Origin: Candidatus Uhrbacteria bacterium
Lineage (GTDB): Bacteria > Patescibacteriota > Patescibacteriia > 2-12-FULL-60-25
Direction: 5' to 3'
NCBI GenBank assembly: GCA_016222815.1
Contig: JACRQE010000002.1
Span: 124,001-188,000, forward strand
DNA: 64,000 nt
Position numbers and translations under genes: made by a program. Below the pieces are notes generated by a model, which made no database searches, was not told the origin of the DNA, and saw only the letters and a list, made by a program, of their open reading frames with translations. Each line of letters begins with the position of its first letter. Within the stretch, counting starts at the first letter, position 1. Shown here piece by piece: positions 1-8,400 of this stretch.

Positions 1-216
1 CGTCGTGAGCTTCCGCAGACTGGAGGGATCGATCCGCAGACCGACCTCCTCCTCGAGTTCACGCGCCGCGGCAGAAAGAAGATTCTCCCCTGCCTCGACG
101 TGGCCTCCGGGCAGGACCAGCTTGTCCATGAACGGAGCCTTTGTCCGTTTGATGAGCAGGATGGAACCGCGGAACGTGACCGCAATGTCGACCGTGCGGA
201 TAATTTTCCCGTTCAT
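1..216 (-). CDS. Nudix hydrolase, 3' part cut by window edge
   Basis: Reading the minus strand from the ATG at 216 gives a 72-codon fragment that runs off the window. Around residues 36-59 it carries a full Nudix box: GGHVEAGE, seven residues, then RELEEEVGL. This fits the family pattern G-x5-E-x7-REUxEExGU, whose acidic residues bind the metal and cleave nucleoside diphosphates linked to another group. The N-terminal beta strands (DIAVTFRGSILLIKR) are typical. The substrate cannot be told without the C-terminal half. The start codon overlaps the stop of the upstream gene (ATGA), so the two are probably translationally coupled. Confidence 0.9.
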   Translation of the reverse strand, partial: MNGKIIRTVDIAVTFRGSILLIKRTKAPFMDKLVLPGGHVEAGENLLSAAARELEEEVGLRIDPSSLRKLTT

Positions 217-479
217 GACTGTCCCCTTTGGTTGCGTCGCGACTTCACCACCTCGAGCGGTCCGTCGCCGATTTGCCAGCGCGGGTAGAGTTTCTGCCCG
301 CAGGACGGACAGATGACCCAGAATGACCAGTCCCCTTCGTAATCGCGGTAAGATTCGATGTCGTCCAGACCGATCTCGATCAGGGCGAAATATCCATCCA
401 CCCGGCCTCCACCGTACACAGACTGGGCACAGCGGATAACTGCTGACCACTCGCTCGGACCTTCAATAATTTTAGCCAT
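213..479 (-). CDS. Small protein with one CPSCG motif, function unknown
   Basis: This 88-residue protein is not from a family I recognise. Its middle is acidic and aromatic (residues 30-55), followed by a single CPSCG pair near residue 57 and a basic C-terminus. One Cys pair is half a zinc ribbon, so metal binding would need dimerisation or other ligands. It lies between another small Cys-containing gene and the Nudix gene. Its stop overlaps the Nudix start by four bases (ATGA), so the genes form an operon. Confidence 0.7.
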   Translation of the reverse strand: MAKIIEGPSEWSAVIRCAQSVYGGGRVDGYFALIEIGLDDIESYRDYEGDWSFWVICPSCGQKLYPRWQIGDGPLEVVKSRRNQRGQS

Positions 480-491
480 GATATCCTCCGT

Positions 492-746
492 TTAATCTTG
501 ATTCCGTGAACGCCGTTGCAAGTCGTAACCGTGGAATGGCGTACCCTCCGCATCCGTCTCCACGCCGCACACCGGACAGCAGAACGTCACAAAATAATCC
601 GTGCCACCTCCGTAGTCCGAATGGGACGTCTGATACAGGTCACCTTTTTCCACCAAAAGCTTGGAACCGCAACCCGCGCCGCCATTACCCTTACCCGTGC
701 AGACACATTCCACTGACCAACCCGGTCCCTTTTCCAAGATCCTCAT
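492..746 (-). CDS. Small Cys-rich, probably zinc-binding protein
   Basis: An 84-residue protein of unknown role. It has Cys residues in CVCTGKG, AGCGSK and a CCPVCG cluster, a likely zinc-ribbon layout, with a Gly-rich stretch between. From memory, similar short proteins occur in other CPR genomes; this was not checked. I start it at the ATG at 746 because AAGAGAGG lies just upstream. A TTG eight codons earlier would extend the frame but has no ribosome site. It is first in a three-gene minus-strand operon ending with the Nudix gene. Confidence 0.7.
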   Translation of the reverse strand: MRILEKGPGWSVECVCTGKGNGGAGCGSKLLVEKGDLYQTSHSDYGGGTDYFVTFCCPVCGVETDAEGTPFHGYDLQRRSRNQD

Positions 747-897
747 GTTCGCCTCTCTTCTTTTGTCCAAGGAACTTTGTGGGAGAGGGACATCCCCGCC
801 TCACGAGACCAGAATGCCAAACATCTATGGAAAGGCACATGAAAAATCGTCTAAATTTTCATGAAAAAGAGGATATTGGCTAAAAGATGGGACTTTG

Positions 898-927
898 TGT
901 TATATTTTAACTACGAGAATCTTCGTA
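898..927 (+). promoter_or_regulatory. Extended -10 promoter and possible operator before trmB-like gene
   Basis: TGTTATATT at 898-906 is a good extended -10 box. A TACGA-N6-TCGTA inverted repeat at 912-927 lies between it and the start codon of the regulator gene. A palindrome at the transcription start suggests autoregulation by the TrmB-like protein, which is inference only. Confidence 0.5.
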
Positions 928-928
928 A

Positions 929-1699
929 ATGAATATGACTAGCGACCAGAAACAGGAAATCACCGAGATATTGGAGCAATTCGGCTTGGGTGCGAAAGAC
1001 CGCGAGGCGTATCTCGCGCTGTTACGCCGCGGGCAAACGACCATCTCCCCGCTCGCATCGGATTTGCGCGTGCCGCCGACCACGGCCCAGTCCGTGATAC
1101 AGCGTCTGATAAAACTCGGGCTCGTGGAAGTCACGAAAAGGAAGTCGCGCAGCGTATATGCGGCGCATGACCCGATCCGCCTCAAGCGGCTGGTCGAGAA
1201 ACAGCTGCAGGAAGTGTCGCGTATCGTGCCGTGGCTCCAGGAGTTGCGAGGCGGTGCTGGCGGGACGTCCAAGATCCGCGTCTATTACCGCGAACGCATG
1301 ACCGACATCTTCCAACAGGCGCTGGCGGCAAAATCGAAACAGGTTTTCGAGATCGTGGCGGCCAAGGACTTGCAGGATATCCTGGGCGAAAAGTTCCATT
1401 TCACCAAGCGACGCGTAGTTGCCGGCGTGAGGCTCAAAAGCCTGCGCATCGAGGCACATGAGATAAAGAAATATTCGCGCTCTGCCCACGTCCGCGAACT
1501 GCGCGAAGCCAGATTCCTGCCGCGCGAGATGGATTTCCGCTGCTCCGTCATGTTCTGGGACGACACGGTCGCATTTTTCACGACAAAAACCGAAGGGCTG
1601 GCCTGGACCGTCTGGAGTCCGGAACTCCGGAAAATGCTGGAACAGATATTCGGGATGATGTGGAGTGTGAGCCGCAAGATGGAGACAGCTGGTGAATAA
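929..1699 (+). CDS. TrmB-family transcriptional regulator
   Basis: A 256-residue regulator. Residues 8-75 form a winged helix-turn-helix (FGLGAKDREAYLALL, then PTTAQSVIQRLIKLGLVEVT), the arrangement of TrmB/sugar-specific regulators. The rest resembles the effector domain seen in CPR members: a KIRVYYRERMTDIF strand-helix, then a phospholipase-D-like alpha/beta region ending in WSPELRKMLEQIFGMMW. TrmB proteins of archaea sense sugars; the ligand here is unknown. A second Met at codon 3 could be the start. An extended -10 box and a small palindrome lie directly upstream. Two further members occur at 11.4 and 51.2 kb. Confidence 0.88.
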   Translation: MNMTSDQKQEITEILEQFGLGAKDREAYLALLRRGQTTISPLASDLRVPPTTAQSVIQRLIKLGLVEVTKRKSRSVYAAHDPIRLKRLVEKQLQEVSRIVPWLQELRGGAGGTSKIRVYYRERMTDIFQQALAAKSKQVFEIVAAKDLQDILGEKFHFTKRRVVAGVRLKSLRIEAHEIKKYSRSAHVRELREARFLPREMDFRCSVMFWDDTVAFFTTKTEGLAWTVWSPELRKMLEQIFGMMWSVSRKMETAGE

Positions 1700-1709
1700 T
1701 TGTTCGCAC

Positions 1710-3407
1710 CTACCAACTGCCGCCTCCGCCGCCACCACCGCCTCCGCCGGAGCCGCCGCCGGAGAAACCGGAACCGCCGGAGCCGGCTGATGACGGCGGG
1801 GAAAAGGATGAAGAAGACGCCGTGGAGTGGAGCGAGTTCAAGCTTGAGGCGAGCATGATCGTATTCATGTGGCCGACATTACCCGTGGCCCAATCCGGCG
1901 GCGGGACGTTCATGGACGCGAACTGGGCCGCCCACTTGTTCTCGACGCCGAACACGATGGCATAGGGCAGAAGAGCCTGGAATTGTTCCGGGGTGCGTTC
2001 CGGGGCGTTGTGGAAGTCCATGCGGTCCTTTTCGGTCACGGACAAGAACCATTTGAAGCCCAGGATATCGGTATAAAGCTTGATGCCTGCGGACGTGCGG
2101 CGCGGCATGAACCAGCCGAAGACGCAGATGATGACGCCAGACACAAAGGCGGCGACTGAACCCAGGGGATTCGAGGCGAAGAAGAACAGGACGGTAGCGA
2201 TGATGACGCCGGCGACGATATACAGGGAACGCACAGAGTTGGGGTTGGCATGGAAGAGCTTCATGCCGTCTATCCGTTTGGTCACATCGCTGTTGAAAGA
2301 CTGGACCGAAGTGTAGAACTTGCCGTCAGACAGATCATCTACCGACTGTTCGTCGCCGTTCTTGAACAAGCCCTCAAAGATGTGACGTTCGTATTCGGGG
2401 ATATTTATGGGCAAGTCTTTCTGTTTGACGAAGGTGAAGGTCTGCGTCGTGCCGAACAAGCCCTTCTTCTCGCCGAATCTGATCTTGAGGAAGCCACGCC
2501 GCGCCAGGTCGATGATGGTGGCCGTGACCGTGCGCTGGGGAACCACGCCGTTGGTCATGGATGCGCCGACCAAAGCCGGGGTCAGGTCTTGGGGCGGTTC
2601 GTATTCGGGGATGACGGTGCCTGGTTTGGGGTCGCGGCCGCGCGTCCACCACAAACGCAACATGGTGATGAAGGCGAAGAACGGGATGAAGAGCACGAAA
2701 TTGTCGGCCAGCATCATCTTGAACTTTTCCCAAGCCGTGGGCGGCGGGAAGTTATCCGGACCGACAAAACCCCAGACCACGGTGAAGGCTTCGTTCGGGC
2801 CGAGTACGCGCGTGGTCGTGAACCGGGAGCCGGCCGCCGTGTTGTCCGACACGCAAGCTTGTTCGGTCGAGCCGTAATATCCGGTGAAACAATCGGTCTG
2901 GACTTTCTCGGGCTTGATGGCGTTCAGGTAGTCGAATTGTATCGAGGCTTTTTCGATGGGTACCTGCCAACCCGTGCCCACGGCGTTCCAGTAGAGTTCG
3001 CTGTGCGTGTCGAAAAAGTTGATGGCCCGGTCGGTCGAATAACGGATGGTATAGGTATGCAGTCCGGTGATGGTCTTGTCGGCATCGCCGATCTTGATAT
3101 CGACCTCACCGCCGGAACGCGAAACGGAATACGGTTCGGATTGGCCGTCGCGCTTCACTTCCAGGATATCGAGACGGTAATCATAGCTGCCGCCGTTGCG
3201 GTCGTAGACTTCGGGGATGTCGCGGTAGATTCCGTGGCGTTCAGCGTCGCCGAAATCGTAGCTGATATTCTCCTCGAAAGTCAGATTGCGGCCTTGGCCC
3301 GGCTGGACCACGACCGAGATGTCGCGGATGACCTCTTCGGCCAAGACAGCCTTAGGCAGGAACAGGCAGAAAGCGACAGCCAGGATGGCAATGAAGCGCT
3401 TATTCAT
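1710..3407 (-). CDS. DUF2207-family membrane protein
   Basis: I start this 565-residue protein at the ATG at 3407 because it opens with a signal peptide (MNKRFIAILAVAFCLFLP, cleavage near LA-EE). An outside domain with a VVQPGQGRNLTFEE start and GLHTYTIRYSTDRAINFF follows. Next come a membrane segment near residue 250 (VLFIPFFAFITMLRLWW), a cytoplasmic part with a winged-helix look, and a hairpin of two membrane segments near 400-440. It ends in a Ser/Gly tail finishing GGGGSW. This order is characteristic of DUF2207 proteins, whose function is unknown. It is transcribed divergently from the PfkB gene. Confidence 0.88.
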   Translation of the reverse strand: MNKRFIAILAVAFCLFLPKAVLAEEVIRDISVVVQPGQGRNLTFEENISYDFGDAERHGIYRDIPEVYDRNGGSYDYRLDILEVKRDGQSEPYSVSRSGGEVDIKIGDADKTITGLHTYTIRYSTDRAINFFDTHSELYWNAVGTGWQVPIEKASIQFDYLNAIKPEKVQTDCFTGYYGSTEQACVSDNTAAGSRFTTTRVLGPNEAFTVVWGFVGPDNFPPPTAWEKFKMMLADNFVLFIPFFAFITMLRLWWTRGRDPKPGTVIPEYEPPQDLTPALVGASMTNGVVPQRTVTATIIDLARRGFLKIRFGEKKGLFGTTQTFTFVKQKDLPINIPEYERHIFEGLFKNGDEQSVDDLSDGKFYTSVQSFNSDVTKRIDGMKLFHANPNSVRSLYIVAGVIIATVLFFFASNPLGSVAAFVSGVIICVFGWFMPRRTSAGIKLYTDILGFKWFLSVTEKDRMDFHNAPERTPEQFQALLPYAIVFGVENKWAAQFASMNVPPPDWATGNVGHMNTIMLASSLNSLHSTASSSSFSPPSSAGSGGSGFSGGGSGGGGGGGGGGSW

Positions 3408-3430
3408 AGGGTTTTTAATTCTTGCGGACA

Positions 3431-3439
3431 TGGTAGAAT
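3431..3439 (+). promoter_or_regulatory. Extended -10 box, leaderless start of PfkB gene
   Basis: TGGTAGAAT ends six bases before the ATG at 3446, so transcription should begin at the start codon itself. The same arrangement recurs at other genes in this window. Confidence 0.5.
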
Positions 3440-3445
3440 ATCCGC

Positions 3446-4492
3446 ATGAAACAAGCCAGGAAAGATCCTTCGACACCGGCCGGCAGACGGCCTGTGCTCA
3501 GGATGACAAAGCGGTTCGATGTCGTGACTGTCGGAGCTGCGACCCGCGACGTGTTCGTAAAAAGCAAACACTTCGAAAAACGGAAAGATGCGCACGCGCC
3601 GGATGGCTATGACGCCTGCTTCCCCATGGGCGCCAAGATTCCGGTAGATGAGATGATTTTCGAGACCGGCGGAGGAGCCACGAACGCGGCTGTGACGTTT
3701 TCACGCTTCGGCCTGAAGACGGCTTGCATCACGCGGGTCGGCGACGACGTGGGTGGACGCGAAATCAAACAACTGCTTAAAGATGCCCGGATCGACACCT
3801 TGGGCGTCCAGACCGACAAGAAGGCCAAGACCGCTTATTCGGTCATCCTGCTTTCCGGCACAGGCAGTCGGGCAATCCTGGTGGCACGCGGGGCATCGAA
3901 AGACTTGGACCAAAAAACTATTCCCTGGCAGAAATTGGACGCGGCTTGGACATATCTGACGAGCGTGGCCGGCAACCCCAAAATCCTGGACGACGTATTC
4001 AAACAAGCCAGGCTCAAACGCGGACACGTGGCGTGGAATCCGGGAAATGCCGAAATCGAGATGGGGCTGAAAAAACTCCTCCCCCACCTGATGCAGACGG
4101 ATATTTTGATATTGAACAGAGATGAAGCGGCGGCTTTGGCCCTGACCTCGCTCCGCGACCTGCAAGGAATGCTGAAGAAGCTCGGTGCGTTGCCGCGGCT
4201 TTGCCTGGTGATCACGGACGGGGCGCACGGCGCCTACGTCCATGCCCGCGGCGCGACCTGGTTTGCGGGACCATTGAAGGGTAAAGTCATCAACACGACC
4301 GGAGCGGGAGACGCTTTCGGATCGGCCTTCTGTTCGGCAGTGGCAAAAGCCTGGGATCTGGAGACGGCGCTCAAAGCCGGGACTTTAAACGCTTTCGGGG
4401 TCGTGACGCACATGGGGGCGAAGGCAGGCATCCTGAAAGCTTTCCCGACGAAAAAGGAACTGGGTAAGGTTAAGATAAGGTTGGTGCCGTAG
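3446..4492 (+). CDS. PfkB/ribokinase-family sugar or nucleoside kinase
   Basis: A 348-residue PfkB-family kinase. The N-terminal signature is DVVTVGAATRDVF, the first family motif is ETGGGATNAAVTFSRFG, and the C-terminal ATP/anion-hole motif is NTTGAGDAFGSAF, whose Asp is the catalytic base. The substrate cannot be named. Residues 1-19 are encoded by a repeat of the family called B here (3464-3507), and the family core starts at the second Met (3503). I keep 3446 because an extended -10 box sits six bases upstream, fitting a leaderless message. The 3503 ATG has only CAGG touching it. Type-A palindromes follow the stop. Confidence 0.9.
   Translation: MKQARKDPSTPAGRRPVLRMTKRFDVVTVGAATRDVFVKSKHFEKRKDAHAPDGYDACFPMGAKIPVDEMIFETGGGATNAAVTFSRFGLKTACITRVGDDVGGREIKQLLKDARIDTLGVQTDKKAKTAYSVILLSGTGSRAILVARGASKDLDQKTIPWQKLDAAWTYLTSVAGNPKILDDVFKQARLKRGHVAWNPGNAEIEMGLKKLLPHLMQTDILILNRDEAAALALTSLRDLQGMLKKLGALPRLCLVITDGAHGAYVHARGATWFAGPLKGKVINTTGAGDAFGSAFCSAVAKAWDLETALKAGTLNAFGVVTHMGAKAGILKAFPTKKELGKVKIRLVP
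3464..3507 (+). repeat. REP-like element type B inside 5' end of PfkB gene
   Basis: It begins GATCCTTCGACA and ends GCTCAGGATGAC, like copies at 5541, 17556 and 43960, with an inserted GC palindrome. It contributes codons to the downstream gene. Confidence 0.65.
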
Positions 4493-4523
4493 GTAAGATC
4501 CCCCGGTTGAACCGTGGGATGAC
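4491..4523 (+). repeat. REP-like element type A, forward
   Basis: Forward half of a palindrome family found many times here: GTAAGA, then CCCCGGTTGAACCGTGG, then ATGACAG. It begins at the PfkB stop codon. Confidence 0.75.
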
Positions 4524-4535
4524 AGTAATAACAAG

Positions 4536-5540
4536 ATGACCGCGATCGAACGATTGAAACACTTCGCATCGGACAATCAGATCATGATCGTGCTTTTGGC
4601 GATCGTGGTGGGCGTGATATTCCCGCAAAGACTGGCGCCATTGAATGCATACTCGACGCTGCTTCTGATGCTGATCTTCTTCGTCTCGAGTTTGCGGCTC
4701 GACCTGGGGGAACTGACATCATACGTCAAAGACTGGAAGATGCTCTCGGTCTCGAACCTGATAATGTTGGTGCTCATGCCGCTGGCCATGTGGCTCCCGT
4801 GCTGGGTGTTCGCGCCGGACTGGGCTTTGGCTTTTTTGATCGTGGGCGCGGCACCGACCGGGCTGACGATCGCGCTCGTGGCCGACCTGTTCGGCGGAAG
4901 GCAGTCACTGGCCATGCTCATCGCGGTCACGACTTCGCTCCTGGCTCCGCTGACCATGCCGTTCGTGCTCTGGCTCGTGGTCGGCCAGACCGTGGAATTC
5001 CCGATTTTCAGCATGTTTTCGAGCCTGCTCCTGACCATGGTCGTACCGTTCATCGCGGCCATGCTTATCAAGAGCCGGGCGCGCAAATTCATCGAACATC
5101 ACGATGTCGTTTGGCGCGAAATATCGCTTTTGATATTTGGCGTGCTGGTAGCCGGCATAACGGCCGCAAGCCTGATCGGTTCGGATTATACCTTCAACCC
5201 GCATGACTTGGGCATCGTCATCGTGATGACGGCTTTCATGGGTGGTGTGGCCTGGTTCGGCTATGCCACAACCTACTGGCGCAACCCAGCCGAACGCGTC
5301 ACTATCGCTTTATGTTTGGTGTACATGAACAACACGGTGGCGCTGTACATCGGCGACAAGTATTTCGCGGAGACCAACGTGGTGCCAAAGCTCATCATCA
5401 TCCTGGGAGCGGTGAACCTGCTTTTACCGCCGCTGAAGTGGATAGCGACCAAAGTCATCAAAAAAGAAACCAACAATAATACTAATCGTCGTCTTAAGCG
5501 GAGGCCCGTCCGACGGGCCGGAGTCGAAAGATCTTTTTAA
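4536..5540 (+). CDS. Bile acid:sodium symporter (BASS) family transporter
   Basis: A 334-residue polytopic membrane protein with about nine or ten hydrophobic segments (first IVLLAIVVGVIFP, last LIIILGAVNLLLPPLKW). The layout and motifs such as VGAAPTGLTIALVADL fit the BASS/arsenite-type superfamily of sodium-coupled organic anion carriers. The substrate is unknown. The last 17 residues or so (after about residue 317, RRLKRRPVRRAGVERSF) are translated from a type-B repeat at 5488-5567 and look like an accidental tail. No clear ribosome site is seen. It may share a transcript with the PfkB gene 43 bases upstream. Confidence 0.8.
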   Translation: MTAIERLKHFASDNQIMIVLLAIVVGVIFPQRLAPLNAYSTLLLMLIFFVSSLRLDLGELTSYVKDWKMLSVSNLIMLVLMPLAMWLPCWVFAPDWALAFLIVGAAPTGLTIALVADLFGGRQSLAMLIAVTTSLLAPLTMPFVLWLVVGQTVEFPIFSMFSSLLLTMVVPFIAAMLIKSRARKFIEHHDVVWREISLLIFGVLVAGITAASLIGSDYTFNPHDLGIVIVMTAFMGGVAWFGYATTYWRNPAERVTIALCLVYMNNTVALYIGDKYFAETNVVPKLIIILGAVNLLLPPLKWIATKVIKKETNNNTNRRLKRRPVRRAGVERSF

Positions 5541-5567
5541 AAGATCCTTCGACATGCTCAGGATGAC
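5488..5567 (+). repeat. REP-like element type B, paired halves
   Basis: One half begins GTCGTCTTAAGCGGAGG and the mate ends CTTCGACATGCTCAGGATGAC, around a GGCCCGTCCGACGGGCC palindrome. It supplies the C-terminal codons and stop region of the transporter and ends just before the next gene. Confidence 0.7.
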
Positions 5568-5580
5568 GGAGCAAACACAT

Positions 5581-6564
5581 ATGCCCAAGATTTTCGTCAC
5601 GCGCAAGTTCGCTGACAGCGGCATCAAAGCCCTGAAAGCCAAAGGCTACAAAATAGAGGTCTACGCCGAGGATAAGATCATCCCGCGCAAGACTTTGCTG
5701 GAAAAGGCGAAGGGTTGCGATGCGCTCTTGCCGCTTTTGACGGATAAGATAGACGACGGAGTGTTCGACGCGGCCGGTCCTCAGCTGAAGATAGTAGCGA
5801 ACTACGCGGTCGGTTTTGACAACGTGGACCTGGCCGCGGCCAAGAAACGCGGCATAGTCGTGACCAATACGCCGTCGGACAAGGTCAATGAAGCAGTGGC
5901 CGAACACACGTTCGCGCTAATGCTGGCGCTCGCACGGCGCATCCCCGAAGCGGACCGTTTCGCCAAGGCCAAGAAATACGCAGGCTGGTCGCCAACGCTT
6001 TTGACCGGCACGGACCTGTACGGCAAGACGCTGGGCATCGTCGGCGCAGGGCGCATCGGTTCGGCGGTCGCACAACGGGCCGTGGGCGGATTCGGGATGA
6101 AGCTCATCTATTCGGACATGCGACAGAACGTGGATCTGGAGAGGAAATTCAAGGCCGAATACATGAGCATGGAGAAGCTCCTGCAGACAGCCGATTTCGT
6201 ATCGCTCCACGTACCGCTCCTGCCTTCGACGAGACATTTGATTTCGACAGCGGAATTTTCCATGATGAAAAAGACGGCGTTCCTGGTGAACACGGCGCGC
6301 GGGCCGGTCGTGGACGAGAAAGCCCTGCTCCGGGCTTTGAGGACAAAGCGCATCGCGGGCGCGGGCATCGACGTGTTCGAATGCGAACCGGCCATCGACT
6401 GCGACATGACCGATACCTTGGAGCTCAAGACTTACGACAACGTTATCCTGACTCCGCACATCGCGAGCGCGACAATCGAGGCAAGAGAAGCCATGGGCAT
6501 GGTGGCGGCCGAGAACATCATCGCGGTATTGGAGGGCAAGGAGCCGCTGAATCCAGCGAAATAG
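5581..6564 (+). CDS. D-isomer-specific 2-hydroxyacid dehydrogenase (NAD-dependent)
   Basis: A 327-residue protein with both domains of the D-2-hydroxyacid dehydrogenase family. The catalytic domain starts MPKIFVTRKFADSGIKAL. The NAD-binding Rossmann motif is VGAGRIGSAVAQRA. The catalytic residues are visible: Arg in VNTARGPVVDE, Glu in the following acidic stretch (FECEP) and His in LTPHIASAT. It probably reduces glyoxylate, hydroxypyruvate or a related 2-oxo acid, though the substrate is not decided by sequence. I start at 5581 rather than nine codons earlier, because those codons come from the REP-like element. Confidence 0.92.
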   Translation: MPKIFVTRKFADSGIKALKAKGYKIEVYAEDKIIPRKTLLEKAKGCDALLPLLTDKIDDGVFDAAGPQLKIVANYAVGFDNVDLAAAKKRGIVVTNTPSDKVNEAVAEHTFALMLALARRIPEADRFAKAKKYAGWSPTLLTGTDLYGKTLGIVGAGRIGSAVAQRAVGGFGMKLIYSDMRQNVDLERKFKAEYMSMEKLLQTADFVSLHVPLLPSTRHLISTAEFSMMKKTAFLVNTARGPVVDEKALLRALRTKRIAGAGIDVFECEPAIDCDMTDTLELKTYDNVILTPHIASATIEAREAMGMVAAENIIAVLEGKEPLNPAK

Positions 6565-6579
6565 GGCCAGTGAGAGAAA

Positions 6580-6600
6580 CGGCCTGCGGGCTGTTTTTTT
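6580..6600 (+). terminator. Probable intrinsic terminator
   Basis: A short GC stem (CGGCC with GGGCTG, one wobble) followed by seven T residues, just after the dehydrogenase stop. Confidence 0.5.
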
Positions 6601-6683
6601 CTTGCCAAGAACGGCGCTTAACGATACGCTTCAGCCAAGAAGCTATGCCCTGCCTGACTTTTTGGCCATTATCGATAAAACCT

Positions 6684-6968
6684 ATGGATACACAAGATAT
6701 CCGAACCATCTATTATTTCCCGACCGACGCCAAAGGCAACGAGGTCGGAGAGCCGATTGAGGTGAAATTGCAGCAAGACGGGTCGGCGGATATTTCGGCC
6801 CTGCCGGAACAGCTGAGGAAAACACTGGAGGCTTTCGGGACGCCGGACGAACTCCATTTCGGGCAAGTGTTCCCGAAAGACGGAGCAAGATTCCTGAAAC
6901 TGCTCCTGAACAACGCCAACGGATACAGAAGGTTCAGGCTTGAGCGAGGTGCGAAAAACGCAGCGTGA
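6684..6968 (+). CDS. Conserved-looking small protein, function unknown
   Basis: This 94-residue acidic protein starts MDTQDIRTIYYFPTD. It has a beta-rich N-terminus and a helical C-terminus (FLKLLLNNANGYRRFRLERG). No family is recognised. It lies 12 bases before the PI3/4-kinase-like gene and almost certainly shares its transcript, so it may be a partner of that enzyme. Longer in-frame extension upstream overlaps the dehydrogenase gene and is not credible. Confidence 0.7.
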   Translation: MDTQDIRTIYYFPTDAKGNEVGEPIEVKLQQDGSADISALPEQLRKTLEAFGTPDELHFGQVFPKDGARFLKLLLNNANGYRRFRLERGAKNAA

Positions 6969-6980
6969 TCCATAAACCAT

Positions 6981-8342
6981 ATGCAAGAAAGCGCATTGAC
7001 CGGCGGAAAAAAGCCGATAGACAAAAAGGCCGTAGAGAGCCAGCTTGAACGTATCTCGAAGACCGAAAAAAAATCCCCGAACTATGACGCGGCGGAGGCG
7101 CGGAGGCGCGTGCTGAATCGCGTCCGGGCTACGCAAGCCAGCAATTTGGACTTGGATTTTGCGATGCTGCCGCAACGCGACTTGGGCGAGCTTGCGGATT
7201 TCGTTGAACGCATCGAGACGCTTGAAGCGCTTAGCACGCGCGAACCGGACCGGATCGAGAGCGTAGGCACGCCGGGCATGAACGACATCGAGCGACACGT
7301 ATTCGGCGAAAGGCCGGCTTACGTCAAAGGCCAGAACGGCGAAGCGCTGTACAAGATCAAGGATGGGACGACATCGACCGTAGTGAAACTCGAATGGGAC
7401 GGTAAACGTAAGCAGTGGGTCGAAAAAGAGGATCCGGAACTTGACCCTAAAATCCAGGATTACATCTTGGATACGGAACGGAATCGCCAACAATACATTC
7501 AGGATGTGGCTGACTACTATGGGATAGATCCAAGTGAAGTGCCAATCCTGAAAGCGCGAGGCATCCCTGTCAGAATAGGGATAGAAGCCGGCAGTGGGCC
7601 GCTAAATGAGTACGCATCCAGCCGCGTCGACCAGTTATTGAATTTCGGAGTAGTGCCTCTGACCGTCGTCCGCGAGTCGAACGACGGCACGGAACTGCGC
7701 TCGATCCAGGAAGCAGCCCCTTCGAAAAATCCTGATAATCCGACCAGGGAAATGAGTCCGGATGATTTCAGGGATTTGCTGACCCGCGGACCGAACCATC
7801 CGGCGGCCAAATCGCTGATGCACATCGCCGTGCTGCACAAGCTCCGACCAGCATCAGATGGGCATATCGGCAACGTGCTGTACGATCCGGATGCGCAGCA
7901 GTTCTACGCCATCGACAACGGCTTGAGCGGAGGGCTGTCGCGACAAACAGCCGCCGGCCAGAGGATTCCGGTGGATAATCTCGTGTCGGTCCCGTTGGAA
8001 GTGGTGATGAAGTTCCCGGATTGGAAACTGGATGATGAAGCGCTCGGGAACATGCAGAAGCTATACGATTCGCTGGTGGCTTATGCGGAATTACGGAGAC
8101 AGAAACCAGGGACCCTGGAAGAGAGCGAGAAGATGGACCTTGAGAAGGTCGAGAAAGGCAAAGAAGCGCGCGCCTTGAGCGACCTGTTCAGGATGGTATA
8201 CGGCCACGACAAAATCGCGGACGTTGAATTAGGCGCTTTCCTGACAGAACTCAAGAAAATCATCGACGATGGACGACCTTCTGTAGATCCGCGTTTCATG
8301 CGCAGGTTAGAACCACATCTTGCAGCTCCAGCGTCCCCGTAA
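6981..8342 (+). CDS. PI3/4-kinase-fold protein
   Basis: A 453-residue protein. Residues 1-100 are charged and helical. A possible ATP site follows (EALYKIKDGTTSTVVKLEW). GVVPLTVVRESNDGTELRSIQEA near residue 223 matches the bacterial PI3/4K-like pattern in which 'VP.T' is followed by a Gln strand. Near residue 291 comes the catalytic signature SDGHIGNVLYDPD followed by FYAIDNGLSGG, with catalytic Asp-x-His-x-x-Asn and metal Asp (IDNG). Bacterial members of this fold include protein, lipid and unknown-substrate kinases. What it phosphorylates is not visible. A strong terminator follows. The gene follows a 94-residue unknown gene in an apparent operon. Confidence 0.65.
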   Translation: MQESALTGGKKPIDKKAVESQLERISKTEKKSPNYDAAEARRRVLNRVRATQASNLDLDFAMLPQRDLGELADFVERIETLEALSTREPDRIESVGTPGMNDIERHVFGERPAYVKGQNGEALYKIKDGTTSTVVKLEWDGKRKQWVEKEDPELDPKIQDYILDTERNRQQYIQDVADYYGIDPSEVPILKARGIPVRIGIEAGSGPLNEYASSRVDQLLNFGVVPLTVVRESNDGTELRSIQEAAPSKNPDNPTREMSPDDFRDLLTRGPNHPAAKSLMHIAVLHKLRPASDGHIGNVLYDPDAQQFYAIDNGLSGGLSRQTAAGQRIPVDNLVSVPLEVVMKFPDWKLDDEALGNMQKLYDSLVAYAELRRQKPGTLEESEKMDLEKVEKGKEARALSDLFRMVYGHDKIADVELGAFLTELKKIIDDGRPSVDPRFMRRLEPHLAAPASP

Positions 8343-8355
8343 AATCGACGGATAG

Positions 8356-8390
8356 AAAAAACACCCCGCGTAATCGCGGGGTGTTTTGTT
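8356..8390 (+). terminator. Intrinsic terminator
   Basis: AAAACACCCCGCG pairs with CGCGGGGTGTTTT around TAAT. It is flanked by A and T runs, so it can act in both directions. Confidence 0.9.
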
Positions 8391-8400
8391 GCAAGATACG

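Noticed and set aside
2250-3449. 399-residue open frame on the plus strand
   Set aside because: Antisense to the DUF2207 gene, whose signal peptide, domains and Gly-rich end are clear; the plus-strand product has no recognisable feature.
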